Shown here piece after piece: positions 1 to 7,683 of a DNA stretch of 64,000 nucleotides. Position 1 is the first letter of the stretch; every line of letters starts with the position of its first letter. The stretch lies in contig NZ_CP151087.1 in NCBI RefSeq assembly GCF_038396785.1, forward strand, positions 4,712,001-4,776,000. Direction: 5' to 3'. The notes under the pieces are model-generated. The model searched no databases, was not told the origin of the DNA, and worked only from the letters and a program-made list of their open reading frames with translations. The stretch is from Sphingobacterium thalpophilum. GTDB taxonomy: Bacteria; Bacteroidota; Bacteroidia; Sphingobacteriales; Sphingobacteriaceae. Made by a program: the position numbers and the translations under genes.

Positions 1-1536
1 TTAAGCTGCTTTTTTCCTTAGATTTTGCGCTATAGCCAATAAACCCCATTCTATGGACACTTTTTCCTTACCGCGGAGCATAAATCTTCGGAACCCGTGG
101 TTCTGTTTTATGTTTCCAAAGACTGGTTCGACATCGTGACATCGCTGTTTTCTTTTGGCTATACCGACATCGCTGTTAAGCAATCCGTATGCTCTGTCTT
201 TATAAGCCTCAAGCTGTTCATTTATCTGGATGATTCTATTGCCCTGTGATTTGTGGCAAGCACCGTTCAATGGGCAGTTTGTGCAGTTTTTTGCCTGATA
301 TCTTTTTATTTTTTGCTCGAAACCTGTGGAGGTCTTTTGTGTAAATAGACCTATGCAGTTCATTTCCTGTCCCATTGGACAGATATAGCAATCTTTTGCA
401 GGGTTATAATGTAGTTTATCAACGGAGAATGGCTTCTTGCCCGAATAACTCTTTTTCTGCTCCTTGTCAAACATACCATATTTCACATAGGCCCCAATGT
501 TTTTCCCTTCTAGTAACGCATAGTTCTCCTGGCTGCCATAGCCAGCATCTGCGGTAATGGTTTTCAGTATTTCCCCAAAGCTCGCCTCATGTTGTGCCAG
601 ATGACCGGGTAGCGTTGTGGTATCTGTGGGGTTGGGATGTATGGTGTAATTGACGATGTATTGATTGGAAGTAGATATCTGAATGTTATAACCTGGTTTG
701 AGCTGGCCATTTTTCATATGATCCTCTTTCATGCGCATAAAAGTAGCATCGGGATCTGTCTTGCTATAACTATTTCTATCTCCAAGCGTTACTTCCTGCT
801 CTTCATATTGAACAATCTTGGCCGGGTAGTTTTTAGTCGCATAGCGCAACTTTGCCCTCATCTTCTTGCTTACCGAAGGTTTATCGGACAAGACCCGGTT
901 CAGGTTATCGACAGTAGCCTGAACTTTTTCGCGGTCAATTGTTGTCAGATCGGGAGGTTCCGGAAGGTTGTCCTCTGCTTTGGCGATACTTTGGGCGTAT
1001 TCCCAAATATCTTTTAAGGCAGCTTTCATCTTCTCCTTATTGGTCTGGATAGCTTTTTTCCAGACAAAGGTGTATTTGTTAGCATTGGCTTCAATCTTGG
1101 TGCCATCGGTGTAAACATCTTCTATACTCAGCAGACCTTCTTCGGACAGGAGTTTGACAACTTCTTCAAATACACAACGAAGTGCTTCTTTCAAACGAAC
1201 GCCTCGAAATCTGTTGATGGTATTGTGGTCGGGATAGCTCATGCCGCTCAGCCACATGAAATTGATGTTCTCCCGGCACGCCGTTTCCAATTTGCGACTG
1301 CTGTAGACATTGCTTACGTAGCCAAACACCAAAACTTTCAACAACATCTGCGGATGATAACTGGAGCAGCCTTTTATCTTATAAGCGTCCAATAGGGACT
1401 GGATGTTGATCCGGTTGATTACATCGTTAACGATACGTACCGGATGACCTTTGGACACCAGTTCGTCCAAAGTTGGAGGAATGGCCATGATCTGGTCCTG
1501 ATAGTAAGGCTTAAAAGTAGCTCTTTGAGATGGCAT
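1..1536 (-). CDS. IS1182-family transposase
   Basis: A 511-residue DDE transposase that would move its own insertion sequence. It has an N-terminal helical DUF772-type region, then the catalytic blocks: Asp in YTDGTKIEA, Asp in TADAGYGS and Glu in EPVFGNIKQN. A four-cysteine knuckle (CYICPMG ... CTNCPLNGACHK) lies before the last block, as is usual for IS1182 relatives. The stop codon is exactly at base 1, so the gene is complete but the left end of the element is outside the window. No frameshift is visible, so it may be active. The start is ATG at 1536 (MPSQRATFK). Family assignment is by motif recognition. Confidence 0.9.
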   Translation of the reverse strand: MPSQRATFKPYYQDQIMAIPPTLDELVSKGHPVRIVNDVINRINIQSLLDAYKIKGCSSYHPQMLLKVLVFGYVSNVYSSRKLETACRENINFMWLSGMSYPDHNTINRFRGVRLKEALRCVFEEVVKLLSEEGLLSIEDVYTDGTKIEANANKYTFVWKKAIQTNKEKMKAALKDIWEYAQSIAKAEDNLPEPPDLTTIDREKVQATVDNLNRVLSDKPSVSKKMRAKLRYATKNYPAKIVQYEEQEVTLGDRNSYSKTDPDATFMRMKEDHMKNGQLKPGYNIQISTSNQYIVNYTIHPNPTDTTTLPGHLAQHEASFGEILKTITADAGYGSQENYALLEGKNIGAYVKYGMFDKEQKKSYSGKKPFSVDKLHYNPAKDCYICPMGQEMNCIGLFTQKTSTGFEQKIKRYQAKNCTNCPLNGACHKSQGNRIIQINEQLEAYKDRAYGLLNSDVGIAKRKQRCHDVEPVFGNIKQNHGFRRFMLRGKEKVSIEWGLLAIAQNLRKKAA

Positions 1537-1609
1537 ATATCCTTTTTGTTTACACTATAAATATATGAAAATCAAACCGTTAAAACAAATAATAAACCTT
1601 AGATAATGC

Positions 1610-1641
1610 AAAAAAAGAGACTGCCTTTTTGAGACAGCCTC
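1610..1641 (-). terminator. Hairpin plus T-tract after tRNA-Ser copy 1
   Basis: On the minus strand, GAGGCTGTC (1641-1633) pairs with GGCAGTCTC (1625-1617) with two G-U pairs, followed by seven T. It starts 8 nt after the tRNA 3' end and is a good intrinsic terminator. It may also be the end of the IS1182 element. Confidence 0.7.
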
Positions 1642-1648
1642 TTTTCTG

Positions 1649-1733
1649 CGGAGAGTGAGGGATTCGAACCCCCGAACCTGTGACAGTTAACGGTTTTCAA
1701 GACCGCCGCATTCGACCACTCTGCCAACTCTCC
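1649..1733 (-). tRNA. tRNA-Ser(UGA), copy 1
   Basis: An 85-nt class II tRNA. The acceptor GGAGAGT pairs with ACTCTCC, the discriminator is G, and CCA is not encoded. The anticodon loop CTTGAAA gives anticodon UGA, and there is a long variable arm and a GGTTCGAATCC T-arm. It is identical to the copy at 5695-5779. Confidence 0.97.
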
Positions 1734-1737
1734 GCGA

Positions 1738-1768
1738 CAAAAGTAGAAATTTTGTGTAGAATTACAAA
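1738..1768 (-). promoter_or_regulatory. Bacteroidota promoter of tRNA-Ser copy 1
   Basis: On the minus strand a TTTG -33 element (1768-1765) is separated by 19 nt from TACTTTTG (1745-1738), a perfect TAnnTTTG -7 element. The mature tRNA begins 5 nt downstream, so transcription probably starts at or next to the tRNA 5' end. Confidence 0.85.
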
Positions 1769-1886
1769 ACTTATTTTACATTTTTCTTTGTTTAAAAGCA
1801 GTTTTAGCACTCTTAAATAGAAATGTAGCTGAATACCAGTTGGTTATTTTTAGGGGTTGACCACCTTCCGATGTCATATTGGAGAT

Positions 1887-1917
1887 AGCGGACTCTGCCC
1901 TGGACGATATGTCCGCT
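1887..1917. repeat. 7-bp inverted repeat in a gene-free stretch
   Basis: AGCGGAC (1887-1893) and GTCCGCT (1911-1917) flank a 17-nt loop, with no T-tract. The surrounding 1769-2010 contains no convincing gene. The function is unknown and it may be chance. Confidence 0.3.
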
Positions 1918-2010
1918 TTAGATGGGATCATAATCTTGTTTTAGGTTATTTATTGCAATTAAAAATGTAATCATGAACGTATTCTTAAGGAGCAAACATG
2001 ATCCGATTTT

Positions 2011-2607
2011 TCAATTCCCGAACTGTCGTTCTAACTCCTGTAATTCAAAAATAACTTCGTTGATTGATCGGTCAATTTTAGCGAGTTGTCTTTTACCCAG
2101 ATAAAAGTAGGAAAATAGAATCCAGCTATAGGTTGGAAGGTAAGTCAATAAATAATAGTGGAAACTAGCACCCGCTAGGATTTCCCGAAGATAGATCGAG
2201 ATCGCTATACCGAGAAGTAGATGATAAATCGGCATATTCCAATGAATTCTTTTCTTTCGAAAGGAGTCAAACTCTTGCCACTGTTGTAAATGCTCGGTAG
2301 GTAAAGCTGCTTCGTTGATCTGTTTGACTTTACGTGCAGTGGTCAACATTAAGTATGCCTGTATAAAACAAAGGAACGATACGATAAACATCGCTGTGTA
2401 CAATGTGAGCGTTTTATGCCTAAAATCAAGGAAATATGCCAGAGCAAGAATAATTAATCCTGTTGCAAGCAATAAAACAGCACCGGCTATTTCTTTCCTT
2501 ATTAATTCTTGACGAAAGTTTTTGGCCTTATTCAGGTGTTTTGGGGGCAAGATATTTTGTTTGCTATCCTGTTTCCAAAGATGTTGTAAATCGTTAAAGT
2601 CTTGCAT
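2011..2607 (-). CDS. Four-helix membrane protein after ECF sigma gene
   Basis: A 198-residue protein I cannot assign to a named family. It has about 35 soluble N-terminal residues, two hydrophobic helices near 40-60 and 67-89, a charged loop, two more near 125-142 and 150-170, and a basic/acidic C-terminal tail. It overlaps the sigma gene by 14 nt, so the two are co-transcribed and probably translationally coupled. In Bacteroidota the gene after an ECF sigma factor is often a membrane-bound partner or anti-sigma factor; that role is inferred from position only. No zinc-finger anti-sigma motif (HxxxCxxC) is visible. Confidence 0.75.
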   Translation of the reverse strand: MQDFNDLQHLWKQDSKQNILPPKHLNKAKNFRQELIRKEIAGAVLLLATGLIILALAYFLDFRHKTLTLYTAMFIVSFLCFIQAYLMLTTARKVKQINEAALPTEHLQQWQEFDSFRKKRIHWNMPIYHLLLGIAISIYLREILAGASFHYYLLTYLPTYSWILFSYFYLGKRQLAKIDRSINEVIFELQELERQFGN

Positions 2608-3088
2608 ATTTATGGAAAATTTCGGTTAATTCCTTTTTAATTCTATGGATTTTTACACGGAGATTATTCTCTGTAATTCCCGTAATTTCTGCTATTTGCT
2701 CATAAGGTTTTTCATCTAATACCAATGTGATCAGTACTCTATCAGCTTCTTTCAGCTTGCTGATACATTTGTACAGCAGATCAATCTGCTGTATTTTTTC
2801 ATTCGATGAATCCTCTGGTATATCGATGCAGCTTGTGTCGGTCATTTTTTTTAAATGCTGATGTTTTTTTCGCATACTCGTCAAGCAATTATTGATCGCT
2901 ATTCTGTAGATCCAGGTGCTTAATATGGCATCGTTGCGAAAACTGTCGAGTTTTTTCCATACAGTAATGAAGGTCTCTTGGATTAAATCTTCTGCATTAT
3001 CTCGGTCTCCGGTATAACTGAGGCATAACTTGCGGATGGCCGGCGCATATTCTTTGTAAATAATCTCAAAGTTTTCTTTGTTGGTCAT
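2594..3088 (-). CDS. ECF-type RNA polymerase sigma factor
   Basis: A 164-residue sigma-70 family protein. Region 2 includes the NAEDLIQETF stretch at about 31-40 followed by the TWIYRIAINNCL helix. Region 4 (about 119-155, EKPYEQIAEITGITENNLRV) is the -35-binding helix-turn-helix. There is no region 1 or 3, as in ECF factors. It lies 4 nt after the secreted hydrolase gene and overlaps the following membrane-protein gene, so the three form one operon. It would direct RNA polymerase to a small regulon; the inducing signal is unknown. No FecR-like anti-sigma or SusC gene is adjacent. Confidence 0.9.
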   Translation of the reverse strand: MTNKENFEIIYKEYAPAIRKLCLSYTGDRDNAEDLIQETFITVWKKLDSFRNDAILSTWIYRIAINNCLTSMRKKHQHLKKMTDTSCIDIPEDSSNEKIQQIDLLYKCISKLKEADRVLITLVLDEKPYEQIAEITGITENNLRVKIHRIKKELTEIFHKYARL

Positions 3089-3092
3089 CGGG

Positions 3093-3989
3093 TTATTTTA
3101 AAAATGTGTCTAGTTCTTTAAAAAACCAAATTGGCTGATCATACATAATAAAATGCTTACTGTTGGTATTGTGTAAAGTTAGCTTTTTTACATACTTATA
3201 TTGCTCGGAAAGAATCTGTTGTGATTTTTCCAGCGTTTCGTACTTACTACCTAGCACCAAAACGGGTATCGTAATTTTAGCAAGATCCTGGCGGATATCC
3301 GTCGTCATCATTTCATAAAACGCAGATGCTAATGTAACTCTATCGCTTTGTACTTGCCATTCGGCTATTGTTTTGGCTTTTATAGAATCAGTTACCAGCT
3401 GTCGTGCTATATTTTCAGCATACACACTAAGTTGTTGGTTTCCCATCGAAGTAAATTGTGCGATAAGTGCATCTTTATCGACAAACTTTTTCACTTCCTC
3501 TACACTTGTATTTGGGTTCTGCATGGCCGGGTAGAACGGTACTCCGTCCACAACGATAACTTTTTGAAATAGCGAAGGTGCGGTGCTTGCGATCCAGAGA
3601 CTCAAAAAGCCTCCTAAACTATGGCCTAGAAGAATCGGATTTTGCAATTTTTTTGCCTCTGTATATGCTATGATTTCATTGCGCATAGTCTCAAGCAATG
3701 CTTCTTTAATAGCTGCTTGTCCTGCGAAGCCAGGAAGTGTAAGCACGTGACATTCGTATTTGTCTTTTAAGTGATTTACAGTTTCTGTCCATACGGTTCC
3801 ACTACAACTATATCCTGGAATAAGAATGATCGGTGTTCCTTTTCCATAGATACTGACCTGAAAATCATATTTTTTTTGTGCAAATGCCGATCCGTAAATC
3901 ATAAGTAAAAGTATTGAAATACCGACTTTGGTGAAATGGCATAAATAGTTCCGTAGATCTTTATTGATACGAAGAACAATAGTTTTCAT
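3093..3989 (-). CDS. Exported alpha/beta hydrolase
   Basis: A 298-residue alpha/beta-hydrolase fold protein. An N-terminal hydrophobic segment ends in a signal-peptidase-like site near SAFAQ (34-38), so it is probably periplasmic or secreted. The nucleophile elbow GHSLGG places Ser124. The oxyanion-hole region is around LIPGYSCSG, and a candidate catalytic His lies in NSKHFIMYDQP near the C-terminus. Likely an esterase or lipase-like enzyme of unknown substrate. It is first in an operon with an ECF sigma factor and a membrane protein, which suggests a role in envelope response; that is inference. The N-terminus ahead of the signal peptide is somewhat long, so an internal start is possible. 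Confidence 0.85.
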   Translation of the reverse strand: MKTIVLRINKDLRNYLCHFTKVGISILLLMIYGSAFAQKKYDFQVSIYGKGTPIILIPGYSCSGTVWTETVNHLKDKYECHVLTLPGFAGQAAIKEALLETMRNEIIAYTEAKKLQNPILLGHSLGGFLSLWIASTAPSLFQKVIVVDGVPFYPAMQNPNTSVEEVKKFVDKDALIAQFTSMGNQQLSVYAENIARQLVTDSIKAKTIAEWQVQSDRVTLASAFYEMMTTDIRQDLAKITIPVLVLGSKYETLEKSQQILSEQYKYVKKLTLHNTNSKHFIMYDQPIWFFKELDTFLK

Positions 3990-4219
3990 AAGAATTGAAT
4001 TTAAAATTAGTAATTATGGTTTTCTAGAATATTCTGCCTATTAGATGTTATGAATTACAGATTATTACATAAAAGAATGAAAAAAGTGAAAAAGAGTACA
4101 TGTGACCAGGAAGAGTTGAGGGAAATGTTGTTTTCTTGTAGATAACGCTCTGATAATTCGAATGGAATGGTACTATAAGAAAATTGGGATCATACCGAAA
4201 GTTTGGGGGGTAATCATTT

Positions 4220-5204
4220 TTAAGCATACAATTTCATCACTCTGTACAGGAAGAATGTTGTATCCCTTACTCCACGGAAGACGCTCCTGAAAGCTTTGAG
4301 TTTTGCATTGAAGGACTCTGCGGATGCATTGGTGCTTCTATTGTCGAAGTAGTGGAGAATGTATTGATGATGTGCTGCAATGGATCTTGCGACACTCTCG
4401 AATGAAGCAATACCCGCGTTCTCAACCTGGTTGTGCCACAGTCCTAACTTTGTGAAAGCAACTTTTTTATCCCTGCATTTATTGAAGATGTCACCTAAGG
4501 CAACTCCAAGATCATAAGCCTGTTTTAGCTTGGGAAACCTGATGAACAGCAGTTCTGCACGGCGTTTTTGGCTTTCCGACCATCGACTTGGATGCTTGAA
4601 CAGGAGGTGTCTCGACCTAGCTAATAGCTGTTTGAGCGTATCACCATTAGGCAACAACTCGGGGTCATATGGGATACCCCGTTTTCGCGATTCCATTATT
4701 TTTTTGCTTTCTGCATCTAAGACTTCCCATCGGTATTTGATACGGAGTTCCTGAACAGCATCATAAGCAAGTTTTTGTACATGAAACCGATCGATAACCC
4801 TTCTGGCATTTCTGAAACACCTACGGATAGCCTTTGCCATATTGGGGGCCATATCCATCGTTACTTCCCTAACTTTGTTCCTTAGTTTAAGTGGAATGCG
4901 CTCTAATACAGCAATAATATCTTCCGCCTTTGTCCCTCTTATGGTAGCCAATATGGTTCCCTTCCTGCCCTTTGCTGATTTACTGCTTACGATCGTGTAA
5001 AGTTCACCGTTGCTAAAGCTGGTCTCCATCGATGCTCAGGTGTTCCGATATGTTATCAGGAAAAAGGGTCCATTGCTCTGCGTGTGGCTTTTGGTCCCAG
5101 TCCTGGAAGTCACTGAGATGGTTCTTGTATTGATCCTGTAGTTGCTTACCGTCCATTTGGAAGAACAGACCTACCAATTGGGCGCTTACAGGATGATTAT
5201 CCAA
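4220..5204 (-). pseudogene. ISAon1/ISL3-like transposase, frameshifted
   Basis: The same transposase as at 46264-47247 but disrupted. One extra base (G on the coding strand, at 5026/5027) follows the codon of the first catalytic Asp (LSID), so the first fragment (5013-5204) ends at SIDGDQL. The rest (4220-5029, containing the DRFHVQK Asp and the SAESFNAK Glu) could only start from an internal ATG. Neither piece holds the full DDE triad, so this copy should not make active transposase. It could still be moved in trans by the intact copy because both ends are present. Confidence 0.92.
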
Positions 5205-5550
5205 ATATCTTCTTTAAAAAAAGCCCGAATTCCGTAGTCATTCGAGCACCCTCACGCACCAGATTCCAATCTCTTGTGATGATCTCTCCGGTATCCAGGA
5301 CCGTCCAGCGACGACGGCGGATATGTAGCGTAACTTTCTGGCCTCGAATGGGAAAGTCTGAAATCTCAGTGGAAGGCATGAAGCCCTTTGACTCCAACTT
5401 GCTGTTCTGATAGCCTGTCGGAGCAATATTAAGCTCATCTAAATAAATGTGGAGCTGATTGTCAACCTGATCGACTTCTAAAATCTGAAAGTATTCCAAT
5501 AGCCCTTCGGGCATCAATAGGGACAGTAATTTACGTTCGGCTTCTTGCAA
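5197..5550 (-). CDS. ISAon1-type transposase N-terminal region protein, copy A
   Basis: A 117-residue first protein of the IS. It begins MQEAERKLLS and has a basic RRRRW stretch near residue 80, consistent with a DNA-binding N-terminal region that pairs with the catalytic protein encoded next. Its end overlaps the start (TTG) of the second frame by 8 nt. It looks intact and appears identical to the protein of copy B. It probably recognises the element ends; this is inferred from how such two-gene elements are organised. Confidence 0.85.
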   Translation of the reverse strand: MQEAERKLLSLLMPEGLLEYFQILEVDQVDNQLHIYLDELNIAPTGYQNSKLESKGFMPSTEISDFPIRGQKVTLHIRRRRWTVLDTGEIITRDWNLVREGARMTTEFGLFLKKIFG

Positions 5551-5661
5551 GGGATATCTGTATTAAGGATGCTAAACTAAGAAATTTTTGACATTCCCCC
5601 CAAGAATTCAGCTTGATCCGAAAATTGATCTTTTGATGGGGGAGAATAAAGGGGCAAAAGC

Positions 5662-5691
5662 AAAAAGCCTTTCATTTCTGAAAGGCTTTTT
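5662..5691 (-). terminator. Terminator of tRNA-Ser copy 2
   Basis: A 13-bp perfect stem (AAAAAGCCTTTCA / TGAAAGGCTTTTT) with a 4-nt loop, starting 4 nt after the tRNA 3' end; T-rich on the minus strand. Confidence 0.85.
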
Positions 5692-5694
5692 CTG

Positions 5695-5779
5695 CGGAGA
5701 GTGAGGGATTCGAACCCCCGAACCTGTGACAGTTAACGGTTTTCAAGACCGCCGCATTCGACCACTCTGCCAACTCTCC
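5695..5779 (-). tRNA. tRNA-Ser(UGA), copy 2
   Basis: 85 nt, base-for-base identical to 1649-1733, with anticodon loop CTTGAAA (UGA). The upstream promoter block is also near-identical, while the downstream terminator differs, so the duplicated unit is promoter plus tRNA. Confidence 0.97.
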
Positions 5780-5783
5780 GCGA

Positions 5784-5814
5784 CAAAAGTAGAAATTTCG
5801 AATAGATTTACAAA
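5784..5814 (-). promoter_or_regulatory. Bacteroidota promoter of tRNA-Ser copy 2
   Basis: TTTG (5814-5811), 19 nt, then TACTTTTG (5791-5784) on the minus strand; the same arrangement as copy 1. Confidence 0.85.
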
Positions 5815-5874
5815 ACTTATTTTCTATAGCTAGTCTTAGCGTTTGAAAATGAGCAAGATTGTTTTTAAAAAAGT

Positions 5875-6759
5875 CTATGCAGGGATAATCTCATGGCAGT
5901 GTTTCCTGATGTTGGCCGCAATTTTGTCGATCGGTAAATCGTCCTGGTCGATACCAAATGGCTCTTCAATGGACTCACCAATTAATTCAAGAGATGCTAA
6001 AACATATAAGATAAATGGTACAGCAATCACAACAAAGTAACCGATGGAAAAGACGTAACCTACTGGAAGGGTCATGGTATAGAATATAATGAACTTCTTG
6101 ATAAATGCACTATATGCTAATGGTATTGGGGTGTTTTTAATACGCTCACAAGCTCCACAAACATGTGTCATGGTAATAATTTCCTCATTAAGGATAATAA
6201 GCTGATCGCCACTTATAGTTCCTTCTTTATATAGATCATTGATTTTGTGGAAGATCATGGTGGAAACTTGGTTCGGACCATGTTTTTTATTGTCTAAAGC
6301 CTTTAACTCAGGGTGTACGTTTTCGTCGAGCATAAACTTGGTGTAATCCGATCTTAAAAAATCGTATAGTGTCTCTGCGAATAGGGGGATTGCCTTTCTG
6401 AAAAAACTACGATTCACTTTGTCATCTACATCCAGCATGGCATTTAGTTTGTACGAAAATGCTCTACTAACATTGGTCAATGTACCCCATTGTTTTCGGG
6501 CTTCCCACCAGCGGTCATAGGCAGTGTTTGTTCGGAATACCAGTAAAAGCGATATAACAAAACCGAGTAGGTTGTGGACAATGGTAATGTTCTTGACCCA
6601 GCTCTTTTCATTTAGTTTGAGGTATTCCAATTCAAGAAAGGCAATCATCCAGGAATAAAACGCTATCAAAACAAGAAATGGCAGTAACTTTTTGAAGGTA
6701 TCTGATTTATGCAATTTGAAAGTTGCCGAAAGCCAGTCTTTGGGGTTGTATACGATCAT
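5875..6759 (-). CDS. Bestrophin-family (UPF0187) ion channel
   Basis: About 294 residues, an inner-membrane protein of the bestrophin/RFP-TM family; characterised members form pentameric anion or cation channels. The family signature RTNTAYDRWWEAR is at about 76-88. Hydrophobic segments lie near 26-44, 58-76 and in the C-terminal third (around 220-260). I chose ATG at 6759 over an in-frame TTG at 6765 because a perfect -7 element TATTTTTG (6770-6763) overlaps the TTG, leaving only 3 nt between promoter element and ATG. It is divergent from the GH25 gene and is not in an obvious operon. The ion carried is unknown. Confidence 0.9.
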   Translation of the reverse strand: MIVYNPKDWLSATFKLHKSDTFKKLLPFLVLIAFYSWMIAFLELEYLKLNEKSWVKNITIVHNLLGFVISLLLVFRTNTAYDRWWEARKQWGTLTNVSRAFSYKLNAMLDVDDKVNRSFFRKAIPLFAETLYDFLRSDYTKFMLDENVHPELKALDNKKHGPNQVSTMIFHKINDLYKEGTISGDQLIILNEEIITMTHVCGACERIKNTPIPLAYSAFIKKFIIFYTMTLPVGYVFSIGYFVVIAVPFILYVLASLELIGESIEEPFGIDQDDLPIDKIAANIRKHCHEIIPA

Positions 6760-6762
6760 ACA

Positions 6763-6770
6763 CAAAAATA
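6763..6770 (-). promoter_or_regulatory. -7 element of bestrophin gene
   Basis: TATTTTTG on the minus strand matches TAnnTTTG. It ends 3 nt before the ATG, predicting a leaderless or nearly leaderless mRNA. No clear -33 TTG at the usual distance. Confidence 0.55.
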
Positions 6771-6826
6771 TAAATTGTTGCGAAAATTTTGCGAGTTAAT
6801 TGCTATTGCCGTAACTTCATCGTGCT

Positions 6827-7675
6827 ATGGGACAACAGCGATCAAAAAGAAAGAAAACAAGTACAAAAGGAAGTCAGGTTCGTGGAACAAAGTGGATTTG
6901 GATGATAGCAGGAATGCTGGTGTTTTTCCTCTGTCTTGTTGTGTGGCATTATCGGGCTGGAATTATATACTATTTTCGCGTGGCTACCTCCAAAGACAAG
7001 TCTCTGACGAAGGAAGCTAAATATGATATTCGTAATATTGAGATTATGAGCAAGCACGATGATAAGGTGTTTGGCATAGACGTGTCTACCTATCAGGAAG
7101 AAATAGATTGGCAAAAGGTAAGCACAATCAATGATCATTTTCCGATAGATTTTGTGTTTATCAGGGCGACAATGGGTGAAAAAGGAATTGATGATAAGTT
7201 TAGTCGAAATTGGAGTAAAACGGAAAATAGGGCAGTTTTGAGAGGCGCCTACCATTATTTTAGACCCAATGAGAACTCGGTCAAGCAAGCGAAGAATTTT
7301 ATTCGGAAGGTTAAATTACAGTCTGGCGATCTTCCACCGGTCTTGGATATTGAGGAGCATCCAAAACAACAATCGATGGATAGCTTGAAAGTTGGCCTAA
7401 AACGTTGGCTTGAAGAAGTCGAAGCTCATTACAAGGTAAAACCCATTCTTTACTCCGGAGATAAGTTTTATAGTGACTTTTTGGAAAAGGAATTTGCAGC
7501 TTATACGTTGTGGATTGCAAATTATAACTTTTGGGTTGAGAACCCCAAAGAGCATTGGGCCTTCTGGCAATTTTCTGAAAAAGGTACTGTTAGAGGGATT
7601 CAGGGCAATGTGGATTTAAATATATACAATGGTAAAATTGAGGAATTGGAAAAGCTGCTTATTCCTTTTAAATAG
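6827..7675 (+). CDS. GH25 lysozyme, membrane-anchored
   Basis: A 282-residue peptidoglycan muramidase. A basic N-terminus (RSKRKKTSTK) and a single helix near 22-42 anchor it, with the GH25 domain from about 80 to the end outside the cytoplasm. Family landmarks are GIDVSTYQ (Asp85), RGAYHYFRP, the DxE acid pair in PVLDIEE (Asp174, Glu176) and WQFSEKG near the C-terminus. It is followed after 8 nt by the rhodanese gene and then thioredoxin, so the three are likely one operon. It probably serves in wall remodelling, since this is a chromosomal housekeeping context without phage genes. Confidence 0.92.
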   Translation: MGQQRSKRKKTSTKGSQVRGTKWIWMIAGMLVFFLCLVVWHYRAGIIYYFRVATSKDKSLTKEAKYDIRNIEIMSKHDDKVFGIDVSTYQEEIDWQKVSTINDHFPIDFVFIRATMGEKGIDDKFSRNWSKTENRAVLRGAYHYFRPNENSVKQAKNFIRKVKLQSGDLPPVLDIEEHPKQQSMDSLKVGLKRWLEEVEAHYKVKPILYSGDKFYSDFLEKEFAAYTLWIANYNFWVENPKEHWAFWQFSEKGTVRGIQGNVDLNIYNGKIEELEKLLIPFK

Positions 7676-7683
7676 TAAAATAT

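Larger units (their letters stand above)
1..1641 (-). mobile_element. IS1182-family insertion sequence (left end outside window)
   Basis: The element contains the transposase at 1-1536. Its transposase-5' end is probably the hairpin at 1617-1641 (GAGGCTGTC read on the minus strand), because IS1182 relatives in Bacteroidota often end in similar GAGGCTGTCTC-like repeats; that is recollection and not shown here. The other terminal repeat and any target duplication cannot be seen. If this end is right, the element sits within about 8 bp of the 3' end of the adjacent tRNA-Ser gene. Confidence 0.6.
4187..5619 (-). mobile_element. ISAon1/ISL3-like insertion sequence, copy A (defective)
   Basis: A 1433-bp element. 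Imperfect inverted ends begin GGATCATACCGAAAG (left) and GGATCAAGCTGAATT (right, read inward), each leading into a run of six G. It is flanked by a perfect 8-bp target duplication GAAAATTG (4179-4186 and 5620-5627), as expected for ISL3-type insertion. It is one base longer than the copy at 46231-47662, and the extra base breaks the main transposase gene. It is inserted between the hydrolase/sigma operon and tRNA-Ser copy 2. Confidence 0.92.

Noticed and set aside
375..1017. Open frames of 60 and 126 codons on the plus strand within the IS1182 transposase
   Set aside because: They lie antisense to a clear full-length transposase with no family features; shadows of the real gene.
6842..7288. 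148-codon minus-strand frame over the GH25 gene
   Set aside because: Opposite the well-supported GH25 lysozyme; composition and sequence show no protein-like features.
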